This document shows positions 15,797 to 25,982 of a DNA stretch of 49,149 nucleotides, one piece after another; positions within the stretch are counted from its first letter, which is position 1; every line of letters starts with the position of its first letter. The notes below the pieces were generated by a model. That model ran no database searches. It was not told the origin of the DNA and saw only the letters and a list, made by a program, of their open reading frames with translations. The DNA is taken from positions 1-49,149 of the forward strand of contig QBZZ01000015.1 of NCBI GenBank assembly GCA_003282145.1. Direction: 5' to 3'. The DNA is from SAR116 cluster bacterium AG-337-N21. Its GTDB lineage: Bacteria > Pseudomonadota > Alphaproteobacteria > Puniceispirillales > Marisalimonadaceae. A program made the position numbers and the translations under genes.

Positions 15797-17005
15797 TTAT
15801 TTTTTTTCAAATATTATCTGATTTGATAACATTTCTTGAATTTCTTCCTCGCTATATCCTGCGTCTTTCAAAACTTCCTTAGTATTTTGACCAATCAAAG
15901 GAGGTTTATGTTTAACGCCAACTGATTTAGATCGACTAAATTTTATGGGTGACGAGATACCTGTATAATCTTCTTTACTAATCGTCATATTTCTTTCTAA
16001 AGTTTGAGGATGATTTAGGGCTTCCTCAATATTTCTTACAGGCCCCGCAGGAACACCAGCAGATAATAGCTTTTCAGAAAATTCTACACCATCTACATTC
16101 TTTAAGGCATCTTCTAAATATTTAGTTAAGTCTTCTCTATTGTTAACTCTATCGCCGTTTGAAAGAAATCTTTCATCTGTAATGAGGTGATCTATTTTGA
16201 GAGCTTTGCATAATCTTGCAAATCCTGCGTCATTCCCAATTCCCATAAAAATTTCATTAGTTGCAGTTTTAAATTTATCATAAGGCGCAATATTTGGATG
16301 AGCATTACCTGTAGCTTTACCAGGTTTTTTGGACAAAAAATAATTTCCTGTATGAGGATGCATTAATGCTAGTGCGGAATCATAAAGAGACATATCGATA
16401 AATTGACCTAGTCCTGATTTTTGTCTCTCTTGGAGTGCCATTAATATTCCAATCGTAGCGTACAACCCTGTACCCATATCAACTACTGGCGCACCGACCC
16501 TTACATCTCCTCCATTTGGATGTCCATTGATAGACATCATTCCAGTCATAGCTTGAACAATTGCATCGTATCCAGGAGCTCCTCCTAAAGGTCCTTCTGC
16601 TCCAAAACCAGATATTCGGCAATGAATTAACTTAGGAAATTTTTCTTTTAAAACATCTTTGTAACCAAGATTCCATTTTTCCATTGTCCCAGTTTTAAAA
16701 TTTTCAATAATAACGTCTGAAGTTTTAAGAAGCTCTAGAATTATATTTCTACCTTCTTCTTTGGTTAAATCAACAGCAACAGACTTTTTATTTCTATTTA
16801 CATTTATAAAATATGAAGCCATTTCGTTAATAAATGGAGGTCCCCAACCCCTTACCTCATCACCAATTTTTGATTCAATTTTTATTACTTCTGCACCATG
16901 GTCTGCAAGTATTTGAGTTGCATATGGCCCCCCAAGAACCCTTGTAAGGTCTAAAACTTTTATGCCATTTAAAGCAGAAACGAAAATATTGTTTTGATAT
17001 GTCAT
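15797..17005 (-). CDS. Class III (CaiB/BaiF-type) CoA-transferase
   Basis: A 402-residue protein of the family III CoA-transferases (Frc/CaiB), which move CoA between carboxylic acids through an enzyme-aspartyl intermediate. The expected Asp is Asp147 in APGYDAIVQAMTG. The N-terminal LDLTRVLGGPYATQILADHGAEVIK stretch (split here across 18-43) is the family opening. It is the last gene of the eight-gene acyl-CoA operon, 14 bases after a second acyl-CoA dehydrogenase. The acid it activates is unknown. Acetoacetate made by the HMG-CoA lyase of this operon is one candidate, but this is speculative. Confidence 0.9.
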   Translation of the reverse strand: MTYQNNIFVSALNGIKVLDLTRVLGGPYATQILADHGAEVIKIESKIGDEVRGWGPPFINEMASYFINVNRNKKSVAVDLTKEEGRNIILELLKTSDVIIENFKTGTMEKWNLGYKDVLKEKFPKLIHCRISGFGAEGPLGGAPGYDAIVQAMTGMMSINGHPNGGDVRVGAPVVDMGTGLYATIGILMALQERQKSGLGQFIDMSLYDSALALMHPHTGNYFLSKKPGKATGNAHPNIAPYDKFKTATNEIFMGIGNDAGFARLCKALKIDHLITDERFLSNGDRVNNREDLTKYLEDALKNVDGVEFSEKLLSAGVPAGPVRNIEEALNHPQTLERNMTISKEDYTGISSPIKFSRSKSVGVKHKPPLIGQNTKEVLKDAGYSEEEIQEMLSNQIIFEKK

Positions 17006-17019
17006 TTATTCACTTTTTT

Positions 17020-18186
17020 TTAATATGATTTTGGTAATCCGAGCACACGTTCTGAAATATAGTTCAAAATCATTTGAGCGCTTACAGGAGCTAATTTTGG
17101 AATTAAAGATTCTCTTAATAATCTTTCCACATGATATTCTTTTGCATAACCCATTCCTCCAAGAGTAATCACTGCTTGAGTGGCAGCCTTAAAACCAGCT
17201 TCAGCTGCAAAGAATTTTGCAGCATTTGCCATACCACCCGCATTTTTTCCATTATCGTATTGATGTGCAGCTTTTGAAATAAGTAGTTCTGCCGCTTCTA
17301 ATTCAATCCAGTTTTCTGCTAATGGATGTTGAATACTTTGATTTTTGCCAATAGGTCTGCCAAAGACAAATCTCTCACTTGCATATTTTACAGCTCTAGA
17401 TAAAGCATTTTTTCCTATACCTAATGCCTCAGCAGCAATTAATATTCTTTCTGGATTAAGACTATCAAGTATATATTGAAATCCCTTGCCTTCTTCACCT
17501 ATTCTATCAAAATCAGGGACCTCTAGATTATCAATAAATATTTGGTTACTATCTACAGCTGCTCGGCCCATTTTGGAGATTTCTTTAACCTCAATTTTTT
17601 TTCTATCTAATTCAGTATAAAATAAAGTCAGACCATCAGTGTTCTTTTTGCATTCCTCAACGGGAATAGTTCGTGCCAATAAGAGGATTTTATCAGCAAT
17701 TTTAGCTGTTGATGTCCAAATCTTTTGTCCATTAACCAGATATCCACCATTAATTTTTTTTGCAAATGTTTTTAATTTACCTGTGTCCAATCCGGCGTCT
17801 GGTTCGGTTACTCCAAAACAAGTTTTTTCTTTTCCTAAAATCAAAGGGGGTAACCATTTCTTTTTTTGCTCATTATTACCGTAGACCACAATTGGATGTG
17901 GCCCAAAAATGTTTATATGTATAGAAGAGGCTGCTGCCATGCCACCACCAGTTTCAGAAACTTTTTGCATAAAAATAGATGCATCACTTACACCTAACGC
18001 AGTACCACCAAACTGCTTGGGCATACATATACCTAACCATCCTCCACTAGCTATCTCTTCATAAAATTTATGAGGAAATTTACTTTCTTTATCACATTGA
18101 AGCCAGTAATCATCATCAAAGTTTTTCATAATATTTTGAACTGAATCAATAATTGATAACTGTGTTTGGTTTAGATTAAAAGACAT
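17020..18186 (-). CDS. Acyl-CoA dehydrogenase (second in operon)
   Basis: A 388-residue FAD-dependent acyl-CoA dehydrogenase that passes electrons to ETF. The flavin/substrate motif CFGVTEPDAGLDTG and the C-terminal GGMGYAKEYHVERLLRE are present. The common catalytic EGT tripeptide near the C-terminus is replaced by APVSAQ, so the base is probably the Glu in NPERILIA, the position used by isovaleryl-CoA dehydrogenase. The protein ends VLGLPKSY, as in a large uncharacterised proteobacterial subgroup. It is six bases after the AhpD-like gene and precedes the CoA-transferase; the two probably act in one pathway on an unidentified acid. Confidence 0.9.
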   Translation of the reverse strand: MSFNLNQTQLSIIDSVQNIMKNFDDDYWLQCDKESKFPHKFYEEIASGGWLGICMPKQFGGTALGVSDASIFMQKVSETGGGMAAASSIHINIFGPHPIVVYGNNEQKKKWLPPLILGKEKTCFGVTEPDAGLDTGKLKTFAKKINGGYLVNGQKIWTSTAKIADKILLLARTIPVEECKKNTDGLTLFYTELDRKKIEVKEISKMGRAAVDSNQIFIDNLEVPDFDRIGEEGKGFQYILDSLNPERILIAAEALGIGKNALSRAVKYASERFVFGRPIGKNQSIQHPLAENWIELEAAELLISKAAHQYDNGKNAGGMANAAKFFAAEAGFKAATQAVITLGGMGYAKEYHVERLLRESLIPKLAPVSAQMILNYISERVLGLPKSY

Positions 18187-18191
18187 TAATT

Positions 18192-18788
18192 TTATCTTGC
18201 TATATTATGATAGTTGTCGTTGGGCTCCATTTCAGTTGCAGAAGCTAATCTATTAGTCATGTTAAAGAAACCAACTATAGCGCTTATATCCCAAATATCT
18301 CTATCAGTATATCCTACTTCTCTTAACTTTGTTCTATCGCTTTCAGATATCTCTGATGGATCTTTAGTTAACTTTTTAGCAAAATTAAGCAATTCAAGTT
18401 GTTTCTGTGGTAGTTCTGCAGATCTAAAATTTGCAGCTATTCGTTCTCCTAATTGTGGATCATTTGAGAGTTCTCTAACTGCAGATCCATGTGCTACCAA
18501 ACAGTAGAAACAATGGTTTTCTGACGATACTGTAACTGCAATCATTTCTCTTTCTAATTTTGTTAAACCAGACTCACCTAACATTAAAGAATTATATAAT
18601 TTAGTAAAACCCTCAAATTGTTTTGGAAATTTTGCAAATGCAGCTAGTACGTTTGGTATAAAACCAATTTTCTCATTAACAATATCCAAATAATTTTTGA
18701 CTTGGTCTTCACCATCCTTCTTACCTTTATACCCAAGATTTAATTTTGTTAAATTTTGTTTTTGACCTTGCTTTAATATATAAGCCAA
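18192..18788 (-). CDS. Peroxidase-related / AhpD-like carboxymuconolactone decarboxylase family protein
   Basis: A 198-residue helical protein with the AhpD-like C-x2-C-x3-H motif: Cys93, Cys96 and His100 in NHCFYCLVAHGSA. This matches the 'peroxidase-related enzyme' branch of the CMD family, whose members reduce peroxides or detoxify reactive intermediates using a reduced thiol pair. It sits between the methylglutaconyl-CoA hydratase and the second acyl-CoA dehydrogenase; the latter yields H2O2 only by side reaction with oxygen, so a protective role is plausible. Its start directly abuts the upstream gene's stop. Confidence 0.85.
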   Translation of the reverse strand: MAYILKQGQKQNLTKLNLGYKGKKDGEDQVKNYLDIVNEKIGFIPNVLAAFAKFPKQFEGFTKLYNSLMLGESGLTKLEREMIAVTVSSENHCFYCLVAHGSAVRELSNDPQLGERIAANFRSAELPQKQLELLNFAKKLTKDPSEISESDRTKLREVGYTDRDIWDISAIVGFFNMTNRLASATEMEPNDNYHNIAR

Positions 18789-19589
18789 TTATTTCTCCAT
18801 TATCCAATTTGGTTTTCTTTTTTCAAAGAATGCACTAATTCCTTCAATAGATTCTGGATTTTCCCATACATCTGCTAGGGCTTCAACTGTAAATTTAATA
18901 GTATTTTCGTCAATTTTAGAAGATAAGTTTCTTACAAGATTTTTTGATGCTATTACTGCCGTGGGACCATTGATGAGAATAGAATGTGCTTCTTCGTTGA
19001 TAATGTTGTCTATACTTTCTTCGTTACAAAAAGATTTGATTAATCCTATATTTTTTGCTTCTGGAGGATAAAAAGTACGGGCACTTGTAAATAAATCTAT
19101 GCCATTACTTGATCCAATTTTTGAAATAACATAGGGACTAATTGTAGCTGGTATTAATCCAAGCTTCGCTTCTGTTAAAGCTAACTTAATATTTTCTATA
19201 GATATAGCAACATCACAAACAGAAATAATACCTATTCCTCCACCAAACGCATTTCCTTCTACTTGTGCTATGAGAGGTTTAGGAAATTGGTACATTTTGT
19301 ATAATAAATTGGCCAATTTTTGAGCTTCTTCAATTCTTGTTTTTCTGTCTGAAAATATTTGTTCCTTCATCCAGTCTAAATCACCACCAGCGCAAAAAGA
19401 TTTGCCTTTGGCAGATATAATCAAAACTTTTGTATTGGGGTCTTCTTTCAATTCATCAAAGCCGTCTGAGAGTTCTTTAATCATTATCGGTGATAAAGCA
19501 TTATGTTTTTCTGGTTGATTTAATATTATTTTAGAAACACCATTGTCATTTTTTCGTAAAATGATTGTTTGTTTTGTGTTTTTATTCAT
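18789..19589 (-). CDS. liuC: Enoyl-CoA hydratase family, probable methylglutaconyl-CoA hydratase
   Basis: A 266-residue crotonase-fold protein. The oxyanion-hole motifs are visible at KSFCAGGDLDWMK and in QVEGNAFGGGIGI, and an acidic residue lies in LTEAKLGLIPATIS. Placement between HMG-CoA lyase (8-base overlap) and the leucine operon's later genes makes it the hydratase that turns 3-methylglutaconyl-CoA into HMG-CoA. AGGDLDWM followed by an alanine/glutamate-rich helix is common in LiuC-type enzymes. Function is inferred from family and operon together. Confidence 0.88.
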   Translation of the reverse strand: MNKNTKQTIILRKNDNGVSKIILNQPEKHNALSPIMIKELSDGFDELKEDPNTKVLIISAKGKSFCAGGDLDWMKEQIFSDRKTRIEEAQKLANLLYKMYQFPKPLIAQVEGNAFGGGIGIISVCDVAISIENIKLALTEAKLGLIPATISPYVISKIGSSNGIDLFTSARTFYPPEAKNIGLIKSFCNEESIDNIINEEAHSILINGPTAVIASKNLVRNLSSKIDENTIKFTVEALADVWENPESIEGISAFFEKRKPNWIMEK

Positions 19590-20448
19590 AGCTTCCGTGT
19601 TCTTTAAGGTTTAACGCAATCTTATTACATTCTTTAATTTTTGCGATATTAAGATTTGTTTCATATCCCATTGATAGTAATAAATCATTTACTTTTTCTG
19701 TAGAAACATTACCTTTCGCACCTGGTGAATACGGACATCCACCTAATCCACCAACTGAAGAATCAAAGGTTTTAATTCCGTATTCTAAAGAAATTTTTAT
19801 GTTATTTAATGCATTTTGAAATGTATCATGAAAATGACCTGCTAACTTATCTGGTGTTAAAAATTGCAAACATTCTTCAATAGCTTTTGACGTTTGTTCA
19901 GAACTTCCTTTTCCAGTTGTGTCTCCAAGAGAAACTTCATAACAACCCATTTTTATTAATTTATTCGCTATTTCTCCAACTTTTTTTGGATCAACATAAT
20001 TTTCATATGGACAATGAGAAATGCAACTAATGTAACCTCTAACAGGAACTTTGTTTATCAAAGCTTTTTGGATAATTGGCTTAAAACGATTTAGGCTTGT
20101 ATTAATATCACAATTAGTATTTTTTTTGTTAAATGTCTCTGAAGCGGCGGTAAAAATCGCTACTTCATCTACGTTTGCTTCTAAAGCATTGTCAAATCCT
20201 TTCTCATTAGGAGTTAAGGCGGTATACTTTATTTCCTCCACTCTATTGATACCTCTAAAGACTTCTAAAGCATCAGATAATTGAGGAACCCATTTAGGAC
20301 TAACAAAACTAGATGTTTCAATTTTTTTAAAACCACAACTTGATAGTTTATTTATAAATTTTATTTTATCTTCAGTAGAAATGAAAATCTTTTCATTTTG
20401 AAGCCCATCTCGGGGACTCATTTCAAAAATATTAATAAAATTATTCAT
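19582..20448 (-). CDS. liuE: Hydroxymethylglutaryl-CoA lyase
   Basis: A 288-residue TIM-barrel enzyme that cleaves HMG-CoA into acetyl-CoA and acetoacetate, the last step of leucine breakdown. The N-terminal metal/catalytic motif FEMSPRDGLQNE at 8-19 and the C-terminal signature with active-site Cys, GGLGGCPYSPGAKGN, identify it clearly against the related homocitrate-synthase-like enzymes. HFHD near residue 195 supplies metal ligands. It overlaps liuC by eight bases and follows the biotin carboxylase subunit by 21 bases. Confidence 0.95.
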   Translation of the reverse strand: MNNFINIFEMSPRDGLQNEKIFISTEDKIKFINKLSSCGFKKIETSSFVSPKWVPQLSDALEVFRGINRVEEIKYTALTPNEKGFDNALEANVDEVAIFTAASETFNKKNTNCDINTSLNRFKPIIQKALINKVPVRGYISCISHCPYENYVDPKKVGEIANKLIKMGCYEVSLGDTTGKGSSEQTSKAIEECLQFLTPDKLAGHFHDTFQNALNNIKISLEYGIKTFDSSVGGLGGCPYSPGAKGNVSTEKVNDLLLSMGYETNLNIAKIKECNKIALNLKEHGSYE

Positions 20449-20469
20449 TTTTCTAACCGTTGAGATATG

Positions 20470-22467
20470 TTATTTTTTTAAACTTAAAAGTTTCATTTTT
20501 TCAGTTACCTGTTGACCATTTTTAACATAAATTTTATTTATAATACCATCACGTGGTGAATTAAGTGAATACTCCATTTTCATTGCTTCTAAATTTAACA
20601 AAACGTCACCTTTTTTCACTTTTGAGTTTTCTCTAATTTTTTTAAATTTTATTAGTCCATGCATTGGTGCTATTATATCATCTTCAGAAAATTCATCTTT
20701 GTTTTCTTTCGGCGATAAAGCATCTAAAACAATAACTTCATAGGTATTATCTTTAGTGAAGATTGTAAAAAATTTATTATTAGTATGTTTATCTATAGTT
20801 AATTTGTAATTAAGGTTTAAATTTCGACCATCCAATTTAGCTTTAAGTGAAGATTTATGTATCTTTACAGAAGTGAATAAATACTTAAAGCTATTTACCT
20901 TGATTTCATATTCGTTGATGTTTGTCTGACAAATTTTTAATTGTTGGATGCTATCCTGAATAGTTATATTCAAAGGGTACTCACTTGGTTTCCACATATA
21001 CCAATTTGATTGTTGTCCGGATATAGTTTCGTTAAAGATAACAATACCAGCTAGAGCCAGATAATATGGATCAAACTCATTATCAACAAAGTCCTTTAAA
21101 TTATTCTCTACAAATTTAGTACTTATATTTCCTTTAATAAAATGTTTGTTATTAATCAATTTTTTTAGCAAATTTAAATTTGTTCTTATACCTCCAATTT
21201 CAACATCAATAAGAAAATTCTCAAGGTATTTTATCGCTTCATTTCTATCTTTCCCAAATGAAATAATTTTTGCAATCATTGGGTCATAAAATGGCGTAAT
21301 ATTATCTCCTTCTTGCGTACCAGTTTCTACAATACAGTTTGGATGTTTTAACAATTTAGGAAAATTAAAATGATGTATTAGGCCGCTTTGAGGTAAAAAA
21401 TTATTATTTACATTTTCTGCATATAATCTTGCTTCAATGGACCACCCCTTTAAAATTATATCTTTTTGTGATTTAGAGATTTTGTTGCCGTTAGCAATGT
21501 CAAGTTGCCATGTAATTAAGTCGGTTGAAGTTACAGCTTCAGTGACTGAGTGTTCAACTTGAATTCTTGTGTTCATCTCCATAAAGTATATTTTATTTTT
21601 ATCAATGCCGTTTTCAATATCAGCAATAAACTCAATAGTGCCTGCCCCTTCATATCTAATTGATTTTGCTGCTTTCACAGACAAATCACCTAGAAAAGTT
21701 CTAATGTCATTATTTAATTCTGGACAAGGGGCTTCTTCTATTATTTTTTGTTGGCGTCTTTGCAATGAGCAATCTCTATCAAATAGATGTATTACATTAC
21801 CATACTTATCACCGAAAATTTGAATTTCAATGTGACGTGCTTTTCGTATATACTTTTCAAGTAAACATTTTTTATCCTTAAAATTTGTTTTTGCCTCACT
21901 AGAAGCTTCTTTTAGTGCAGATAAAAAGTTTGTTGAAGTTTCAGCTATTCTCATGCCTCTACCACCACCACCAGCTCGAGCTTTTATTAGTATTGGATAA
22001 CCAATTTTTTTAGCAGTTTGCTCTAGAAATTTTTTGTCTTGAATTTTCCCGTGGTACCCTGGAACAACTGGAACTCCTACTTTTTCCATAATTAATTTAG
22101 CTTTATCCTTTTCACCCATATTTCTTACAATTTTGCTGCTAGGGCCTATAAAGATAATGTTATTTCTTTCAACCAATTCTACAAAATCAGCATTCTCAGA
22201 CAGAAGACCATAACCTGGATGAATTGCGTTAATTTTACACTTTTTGCAAATTTTAATGATTACTTCACTATTCATATATGTTTCAGAAACTTGTGATCCT
22301 GGTATGTTGATTGCTTGATCTGCAAGCTTTGCGTGTAAACAGTTGATATCTTCATCTGAATAAATTGCAACTGTAGGAATCTTCATTTTTCTTGCACACC
22401 GTATAATTTTACAGGCAATTTCACCTCGATTTGCAATTAATAGTTTTTTTATTTTTGGAATAGACAT
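20470..22467 (-). CDS. liuD: Methylcrotonyl-CoA carboxylase biotin-containing alpha subunit
   Basis: A 665-residue protein with an N-terminal biotin carboxylase module (KKLLIANRGEIACKI opening, ATP-grasp glycine loop AGGGGRGMRI near 165-175, EMNTRIQVEHSVTE) and a C-terminal biotinyl domain in which Lys630 of the EAMKM motif carries biotin. The length and two-module form match the alpha subunit of methylcrotonyl-CoA carboxylase. Propionyl- or geranyl-CoA carboxylase alpha subunits look similar, but the adjacent genes select leucine degradation. It converts 3-methylcrotonyl-CoA to 3-methylglutaconyl-CoA with the beta subunit encoded just upstream. Confidence 0.94.
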   Translation of the reverse strand: MSIPKIKKLLIANRGEIACKIIRCARKMKIPTVAIYSDEDINCLHAKLADQAINIPGSQVSETYMNSEVIIKICKKCKINAIHPGYGLLSENADFVELVERNNIIFIGPSSKIVRNMGEKDKAKLIMEKVGVPVVPGYHGKIQDKKFLEQTAKKIGYPILIKARAGGGGRGMRIAETSTNFLSALKEASSEAKTNFKDKKCLLEKYIRKARHIEIQIFGDKYGNVIHLFDRDCSLQRRQQKIIEEAPCPELNNDIRTFLGDLSVKAAKSIRYEGAGTIEFIADIENGIDKNKIYFMEMNTRIQVEHSVTEAVTSTDLITWQLDIANGNKISKSQKDIILKGWSIEARLYAENVNNNFLPQSGLIHHFNFPKLLKHPNCIVETGTQEGDNITPFYDPMIAKIISFGKDRNEAIKYLENFLIDVEIGGIRTNLNLLKKLINNKHFIKGNISTKFVENNLKDFVDNEFDPYYLALAGIVIFNETISGQQSNWYMWKPSEYPLNITIQDSIQQLKICQTNINEYEIKVNSFKYLFTSVKIHKSSLKAKLDGRNLNLNYKLTIDKHTNNKFFTIFTKDNTYEVIVLDALSPKENKDEFSEDDIIAPMHGLIKFKKIRENSKVKKGDVLLNLEAMKMEYSLNSPRDGIINKIYVKNGQQVTEKMKLLSLKK

Positions 22468-22478
22468 TTTGTTTCTTG

Positions 22479-24083
22479 CTACATTCTAAAAATACCAAAT
22501 TTGGTGTCTTCAATATTTTGGTTCATTGTAATGCTAATACTTGCGGATAAAATATCACGTGTTTTGGTAGGATCTATAATCCCATCATCCCACATACGAG
22601 CAGAGGCATATAAAGGGTGTGATTGATTATTAAATTGCTCTAATATCGGCCTTTTAAATTTATCCTCAATTTTTTTATTCCATTCACCATTAGTTTTAAG
22701 TGTGTTATTCTTTTTTAATTGAGCTAAAACACTTGCAGCTTGCTCCCCGCCCATTACCGATATTCTTGAACAAGGCCACGTCCATAAAAATCTTGGTGCA
22801 AAAGCTCTGCCACACATTCCATAATTACCTGCTCCAAAGCTACCTCCTATCAAAAGTGTTATTTTTGGAACTTTAGAAGTTGCAACTGCGTTAACTAATT
22901 TTGCACCATTTTTTGCAATTCCTCCATGTTCTGCATTTTCCCCCACCATGAAGCCAGTGATATTTTGCAAAAAAATTAATGGAATTTTTCTTTGACTACA
23001 TAATGAAATAAAGTGTGTACCTTTCAGAGCGCTGTCAGAAAACAAAACTCCGTTATTAGCTATAACACCGCAGGTTTGCCCTTTTAATTTTGCAAAACCA
23101 GTTACTAAAGTTTTACCAAAATTATGTTTAAATTCGTTAAATTCAGATCCATCAAAAATTCTCATTATTATTTCTTTTACGTCATAAGATGTTTTGCTAT
23201 CTGCGGGTACTATTCCTAGAAGTTCTTGAGGGTCATAAAGTGGTAGTTCAAAATTTGAAAGAGTTTCATTCTTCTTTTTTATATTTAAGTTTTTTACACA
23301 TTGCCTAGCTATAGCTAGAGCATGTTCATCATTATCAGCAAGATAATCGGCAACACCAGAAATTTTTGTATGAACCTCGCCTCCACCAAGACTTTCTGCA
23401 TTGGTTAATTCGCCTGTAGCAGCTTTAACTAAAGGTGGGCCTGCTAAAAAAATAGTTCCTTGATTTTTTACAATTATTGTTTCGTCTGACATCGCAGGGA
23501 CATAGGCTCCACCTGCTGTACAACTTCCCATAACAACTGCAATTTGGGGTATACTTTTTGAGGACATGTTGGCTTGATTAAAAAAAATTCTTCCAAAGTG
23601 TTCTCTATCAGCAAAAACTTCATCTTGGTTTGGTAGGTTTGCCCCGCCAGAATCAACCAAGTAAATACAAGGTAATTTATTTTCCAGAGCAACTTCTTGA
23701 GCCCGAAGATGTTTTTTTACAGTTATAGGATAGTAGGTTCCGCCCTTTACAGTTGAGTCATTGCATATTATCATTGCGTCTATACCATGAATTTGACCTA
23801 CTCCAGTTATTATTCCGCCAGCAGGACAAGCATTATCGTACATATTATAACTTGCAGTTAACCCTATTTCTAAAAATGAACTTCCTGGATCCAAAAGCTT
23901 TGATACCCTATGTCTAGGTAACATCTTTCCTCGTTTTTGATGACGCTCATTTAATTTTTGACCACCACCGTTCATTGCAAAATCGACAGCTTCTCGAGTT
24001 AATTTGAGATCAACTTCGAGTTTTTTTTTATTTTTTTGAAAGTTCGTATCTTTTACGTTTATTTGAGATTTTAGTCTTGTCAT
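22479..24083 (-). CDS. liuB: Methylcrotonyl-CoA carboxylase carboxyltransferase beta subunit
   Basis: A 534-residue acetyl-CoA carboxylase-type carboxyltransferase. Typical segments are [18 protein letters not shown] at about 33-50, the acyl-CoA-binding [20 protein letters not shown], and the C-terminal biotin-side loop [16 protein letters not shown] with [10 protein letters not shown]. The NGGG start and GANLPNQ loop are closer to MCC-beta than to propionyl-CoA carboxylase. The stop is 11 bases before liuD, and its start overlaps the isovaleryl-CoA dehydrogenase gene by four bases, so the two are coupled. Confidence 0.95.
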   Translation of the reverse strand: MTRLKSQINVKDTNFQKNKKKLEVDLKLTREAVDFAMNGGGQKLNERHQKRGKMLPRHRVSKLLDPGSSFLEIGLTASYNMYDNACPAGGIITGVGQIHGIDAMIICNDSTVKGGTYYPITVKKHLRAQEVALENKLPCIYLVDSGGANLPNQDEVFADREHFGRIFFNQANMSSKSIPQIAVVMGSCTAGGAYVPAMSDETIIVKNQGTIFLAGPPLVKAATGELTNAESLGGGEVHTKISGVADYLADNDEHALAIARQCVKNLNIKKKNETLSNFELPLYDPQELLGIVPADSKTSYDVKEIIMRIFDGSEFNEFKHNFGKTLVTGFAKLKGQTCGVIANNGVLFSDSALKGTHFISLCSQRKIPLIFLQNITGFMVGENAEHGGIAKNGAKLVNAVATSKVPKITLLIGGSFGAGNYGMCGRAFAPRFLWTWPCSRISVMGGEQAASVLAQLKKNNTLKTNGEWNKKIEDKFKRPILEQFNNQSHPLYASARMWDDGIIDPTKTRDILSASISITMNQNIEDTKFGIFRM

Positions 24084-25234
24084 TTAATAGTTTCCGAAAA
24101 CAATTCTCTACCAATCAGCATCCTTCTAATTTCGGAAGTCCCTGCTCCAATTTCGTACAATTTAGCGTCCCTAAGTAATCTTCCAGCTGAAAAGTCATTA
24201 GTATATCCATTTCCACCTAGTGCCTGAATTGCTTCAAGAGCGATTTGAGTGGCTTTTTCTGCAGAATACAAAATACAACCAGCAGCATCCTTTCTAGAAG
24301 TTTCTCCTCTGTCACATGCTTTAGCAACTTCATAAACGTAAGATCTACAAGCGTTCATAGTCGTATACATGTCAGCTATTTTGCCTTGCATTATTTGAAA
24401 TTCACCAATTGATTTTCCAAATTGTTTTCTTTCATGAATATATGGAACAACTACATCCATTGCCGCTGCCATAATTCCTAAAGGTCCTGCAGCAAGAACA
24501 ACCCTTTCATAGTCCAAGCCGCTCATTAAAACAGCTGCGCCATTTCCTTCTTCACCTAGAATATTTTCTTCAGGAACAGGACAGTTTTTAAAAATAAGTT
24601 CAGCAGTATTAGAACCCCTCATGCCTAATTTATCTAATTTTTTTCCAGTAGAAAAACCTGCCATTGTTTTTTCTATTATAAAAGCTGTTATACCCTTTGA
24701 TCCTTTTAAGGGATTAGTTTTTGCATATACCACTAAAGTATCAGCATCAGGTCCATTGGTAATCCACATTTTGGATCCATTAAGTAAATACGTTTTATTA
24801 CCTTGTTTCTCTGCATGAAGAGACATTGAAACAACGTCAGACCCAGATCCACTCTCACTCATAGCTAAGGCTCCAACCTTTTCGCCAGAACAAAGCTCGG
24901 GCAAATACTTTTGTTTTTGTTCCTCATTTCCATTTCTATTAATTTGATTTACACATAAGTTTGAAAAAGCGCCATAAGACAGACCTACTGAAGCACTCGC
25001 TCTACTTATTTCTTCTATGGCAATACAATGGGCTAAATAACTCATGTCACTTCCACCATAATTTGATGAAGCAGTAATTCCTAATAAACCAAGGTCACCA
25101 AACTTTTTCCACAGATGATTAGGAAAACAGTTTTCTTTATCAATTTGATGTGCAATTGGAGCTATCTCATTTTGTGCAAACTTATGAACAGTATCTCTTA
25201 ATACTTCATTATCCTTACCTATAGAAAAGTTCAT
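24080..25234 (-). CDS. liuA: Isovaleryl-CoA dehydrogenase
   Basis: A flavoprotein of about 384 residues that oxidises isovaleryl-CoA to 3-methylcrotonyl-CoA and feeds [23 protein letters not shown] is the usual N-terminus of the family, so I start at ATG 25234; another in-frame ATG at 25249 has a G-rich stretch upstream and would add five residues. Hallmarks are [28 protein letters not shown], the catalytic Glu in [15 protein letters not shown], and C-terminal [20 protein letters not shown]. It leads the eight-gene minus-strand operon; no MerR-type LiuR regulator gene is adjacent. Confidence 0.95.
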   Translation of the reverse strand: MNFSIGKDNEVLRDTVHKFAQNEIAPIAHQIDKENCFPNHLWKKFGDLGLLGITASSNYGGSDMSYLAHCIAIEEISRASASVGLSYGAFSNLCVNQINRNGNEEQKQKYLPELCSGEKVGALAMSESGSGSDVVSMSLHAEKQGNKTYLLNGSKMWITNGPDADTLVVYAKTNPLKGSKGITAFIIEKTMAGFSTGKKLDKLGMRGSNTAELIFKNCPVPEENILGEEGNGAAVLMSGLDYERVVLAAGPLGIMAAAMDVVVPYIHERKQFGKSIGEFQIMQGKIADMYTTMNACRSYVYEVAKACDRGETSRKDAAGCILYSAEKATQIALEAIQALGGNGYTNDFSAGRLLRDAKLYEIGAGTSEIRRMLIGRELFSETIK

Positions 25235-25319
25235 TGAATGAAAAAACATATAAATAAAGCCCCCATAACAAATTCTATTAGATTAAAACATAACTTTATT
25301 TTATTCACACGTATAAATT

Positions 25320-25775
25320 TTATTTAAATTGATTTGATGCTCTTTCTTTTGCTTTAGCACTTTCTACACCAGAAATATATAAAAGACCGTTCATACGACG
25401 CATTAGATTGGCTTCAAAATCATCAATAACTCCATCTGACAATATTACTCCCCACATCATTTCGATTACTTCAATTCTTTCATAGTGGTCCATTTCATTT
25501 AAAATAACTTTTATTTGAGAAAATATTTCAATTCTTTCATTACTATTGTCTAGAGTTTTTTTTATGTTTTCCTTAGCCTCAATTTGTGTGAAGTTAAATT
25601 TATTAATTAATAAATTTGTGATGTAACCGATTTCAACTTTATCAGTCTCTCCGTCAATTTGACACGCTTCTAGTAATAACACTATTACTGCTTGAATATC
25701 TTCTCCTTGGTATTCATCCACTTTTGTATCTTTAGAAGTAACTTTTTGAATTGCAGTTTTTAAATTTGAAAACAT
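25320..25775 (-). CDS. TerB-like protein (tellurite resistance TerB family)
   Basis: A 151-residue acidic, helical protein. Two internal segments repeat the TerB pattern of an acidic residue-rich loop after a helix: EACQIDGETDKVEI and MMWGVILSDGVIDDFEANLMRRM, with paired acidic residues that may bind metal. TerB-like proteins are widespread and mostly of unknown role; many lack any link to tellurite. AGGAAAGAAT precedes the ATG. It is separated from the leucine operon by an 85-base gap and so may be an upstream independent gene. Confidence 0.75.
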   Translation of the reverse strand: MFSNLKTAIQKVTSKDTKVDEYQGEDIQAVIVLLLEACQIDGETDKVEIGYITNLLINKFNFTQIEAKENIKKTLDNSNERIEIFSQIKVILNEMDHYERIEVIEMMWGVILSDGVIDDFEANLMRRMNGLLYISGVESAKAKERASNQFK

Positions 25776-25958
25776 ATTCTTTCCTGACTATTTTGAATTC
25801 TATTTAGTTATTTGTATTTTTATACAAGATTTTAAAATGAATAAAATTTAATTTTTTTCAAGTTTAAAATAGCTAAGCCTTACTCCTTTTAACTTTTTTC
25901 TTTTTATGTAAAGGTTATTTCTGGGTTTTTATATATTCTTTAAACTTAGTACAGGGGG

Positions 25959-25974
25959 CAATCCGTAAGGGTTG
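25959..25974 (+). promoter_or_regulatory. GNRA-type hairpin covering the glutamate dehydrogenase ribosome site
   Basis: The leader reads CAATCC-GTAA-GGGTTG directly before the start codon of the dehydrogenase. Six pairs (one G-T) close a GUAA tetraloop, and a G-run (25954-25958) precedes it. The 3' arm contains AGGG (25968-25971), the best Shine-Dalgarno, 11 bases before ATG 25983. Folding would therefore hide the ribosome site. I know no named riboswitch of this sequence, so regulation is inferred. Confidence 0.4.
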
Positions 25975-25982
25975 AAAAAATA

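Noticed and set aside
25800-25982. Known glutamine or glycine riboswitch before glutamate dehydrogenase
   Set aside because: I could not find the conserved core sequences of those classes. Only a simple GNRA hairpin over the ribosome site is supported.
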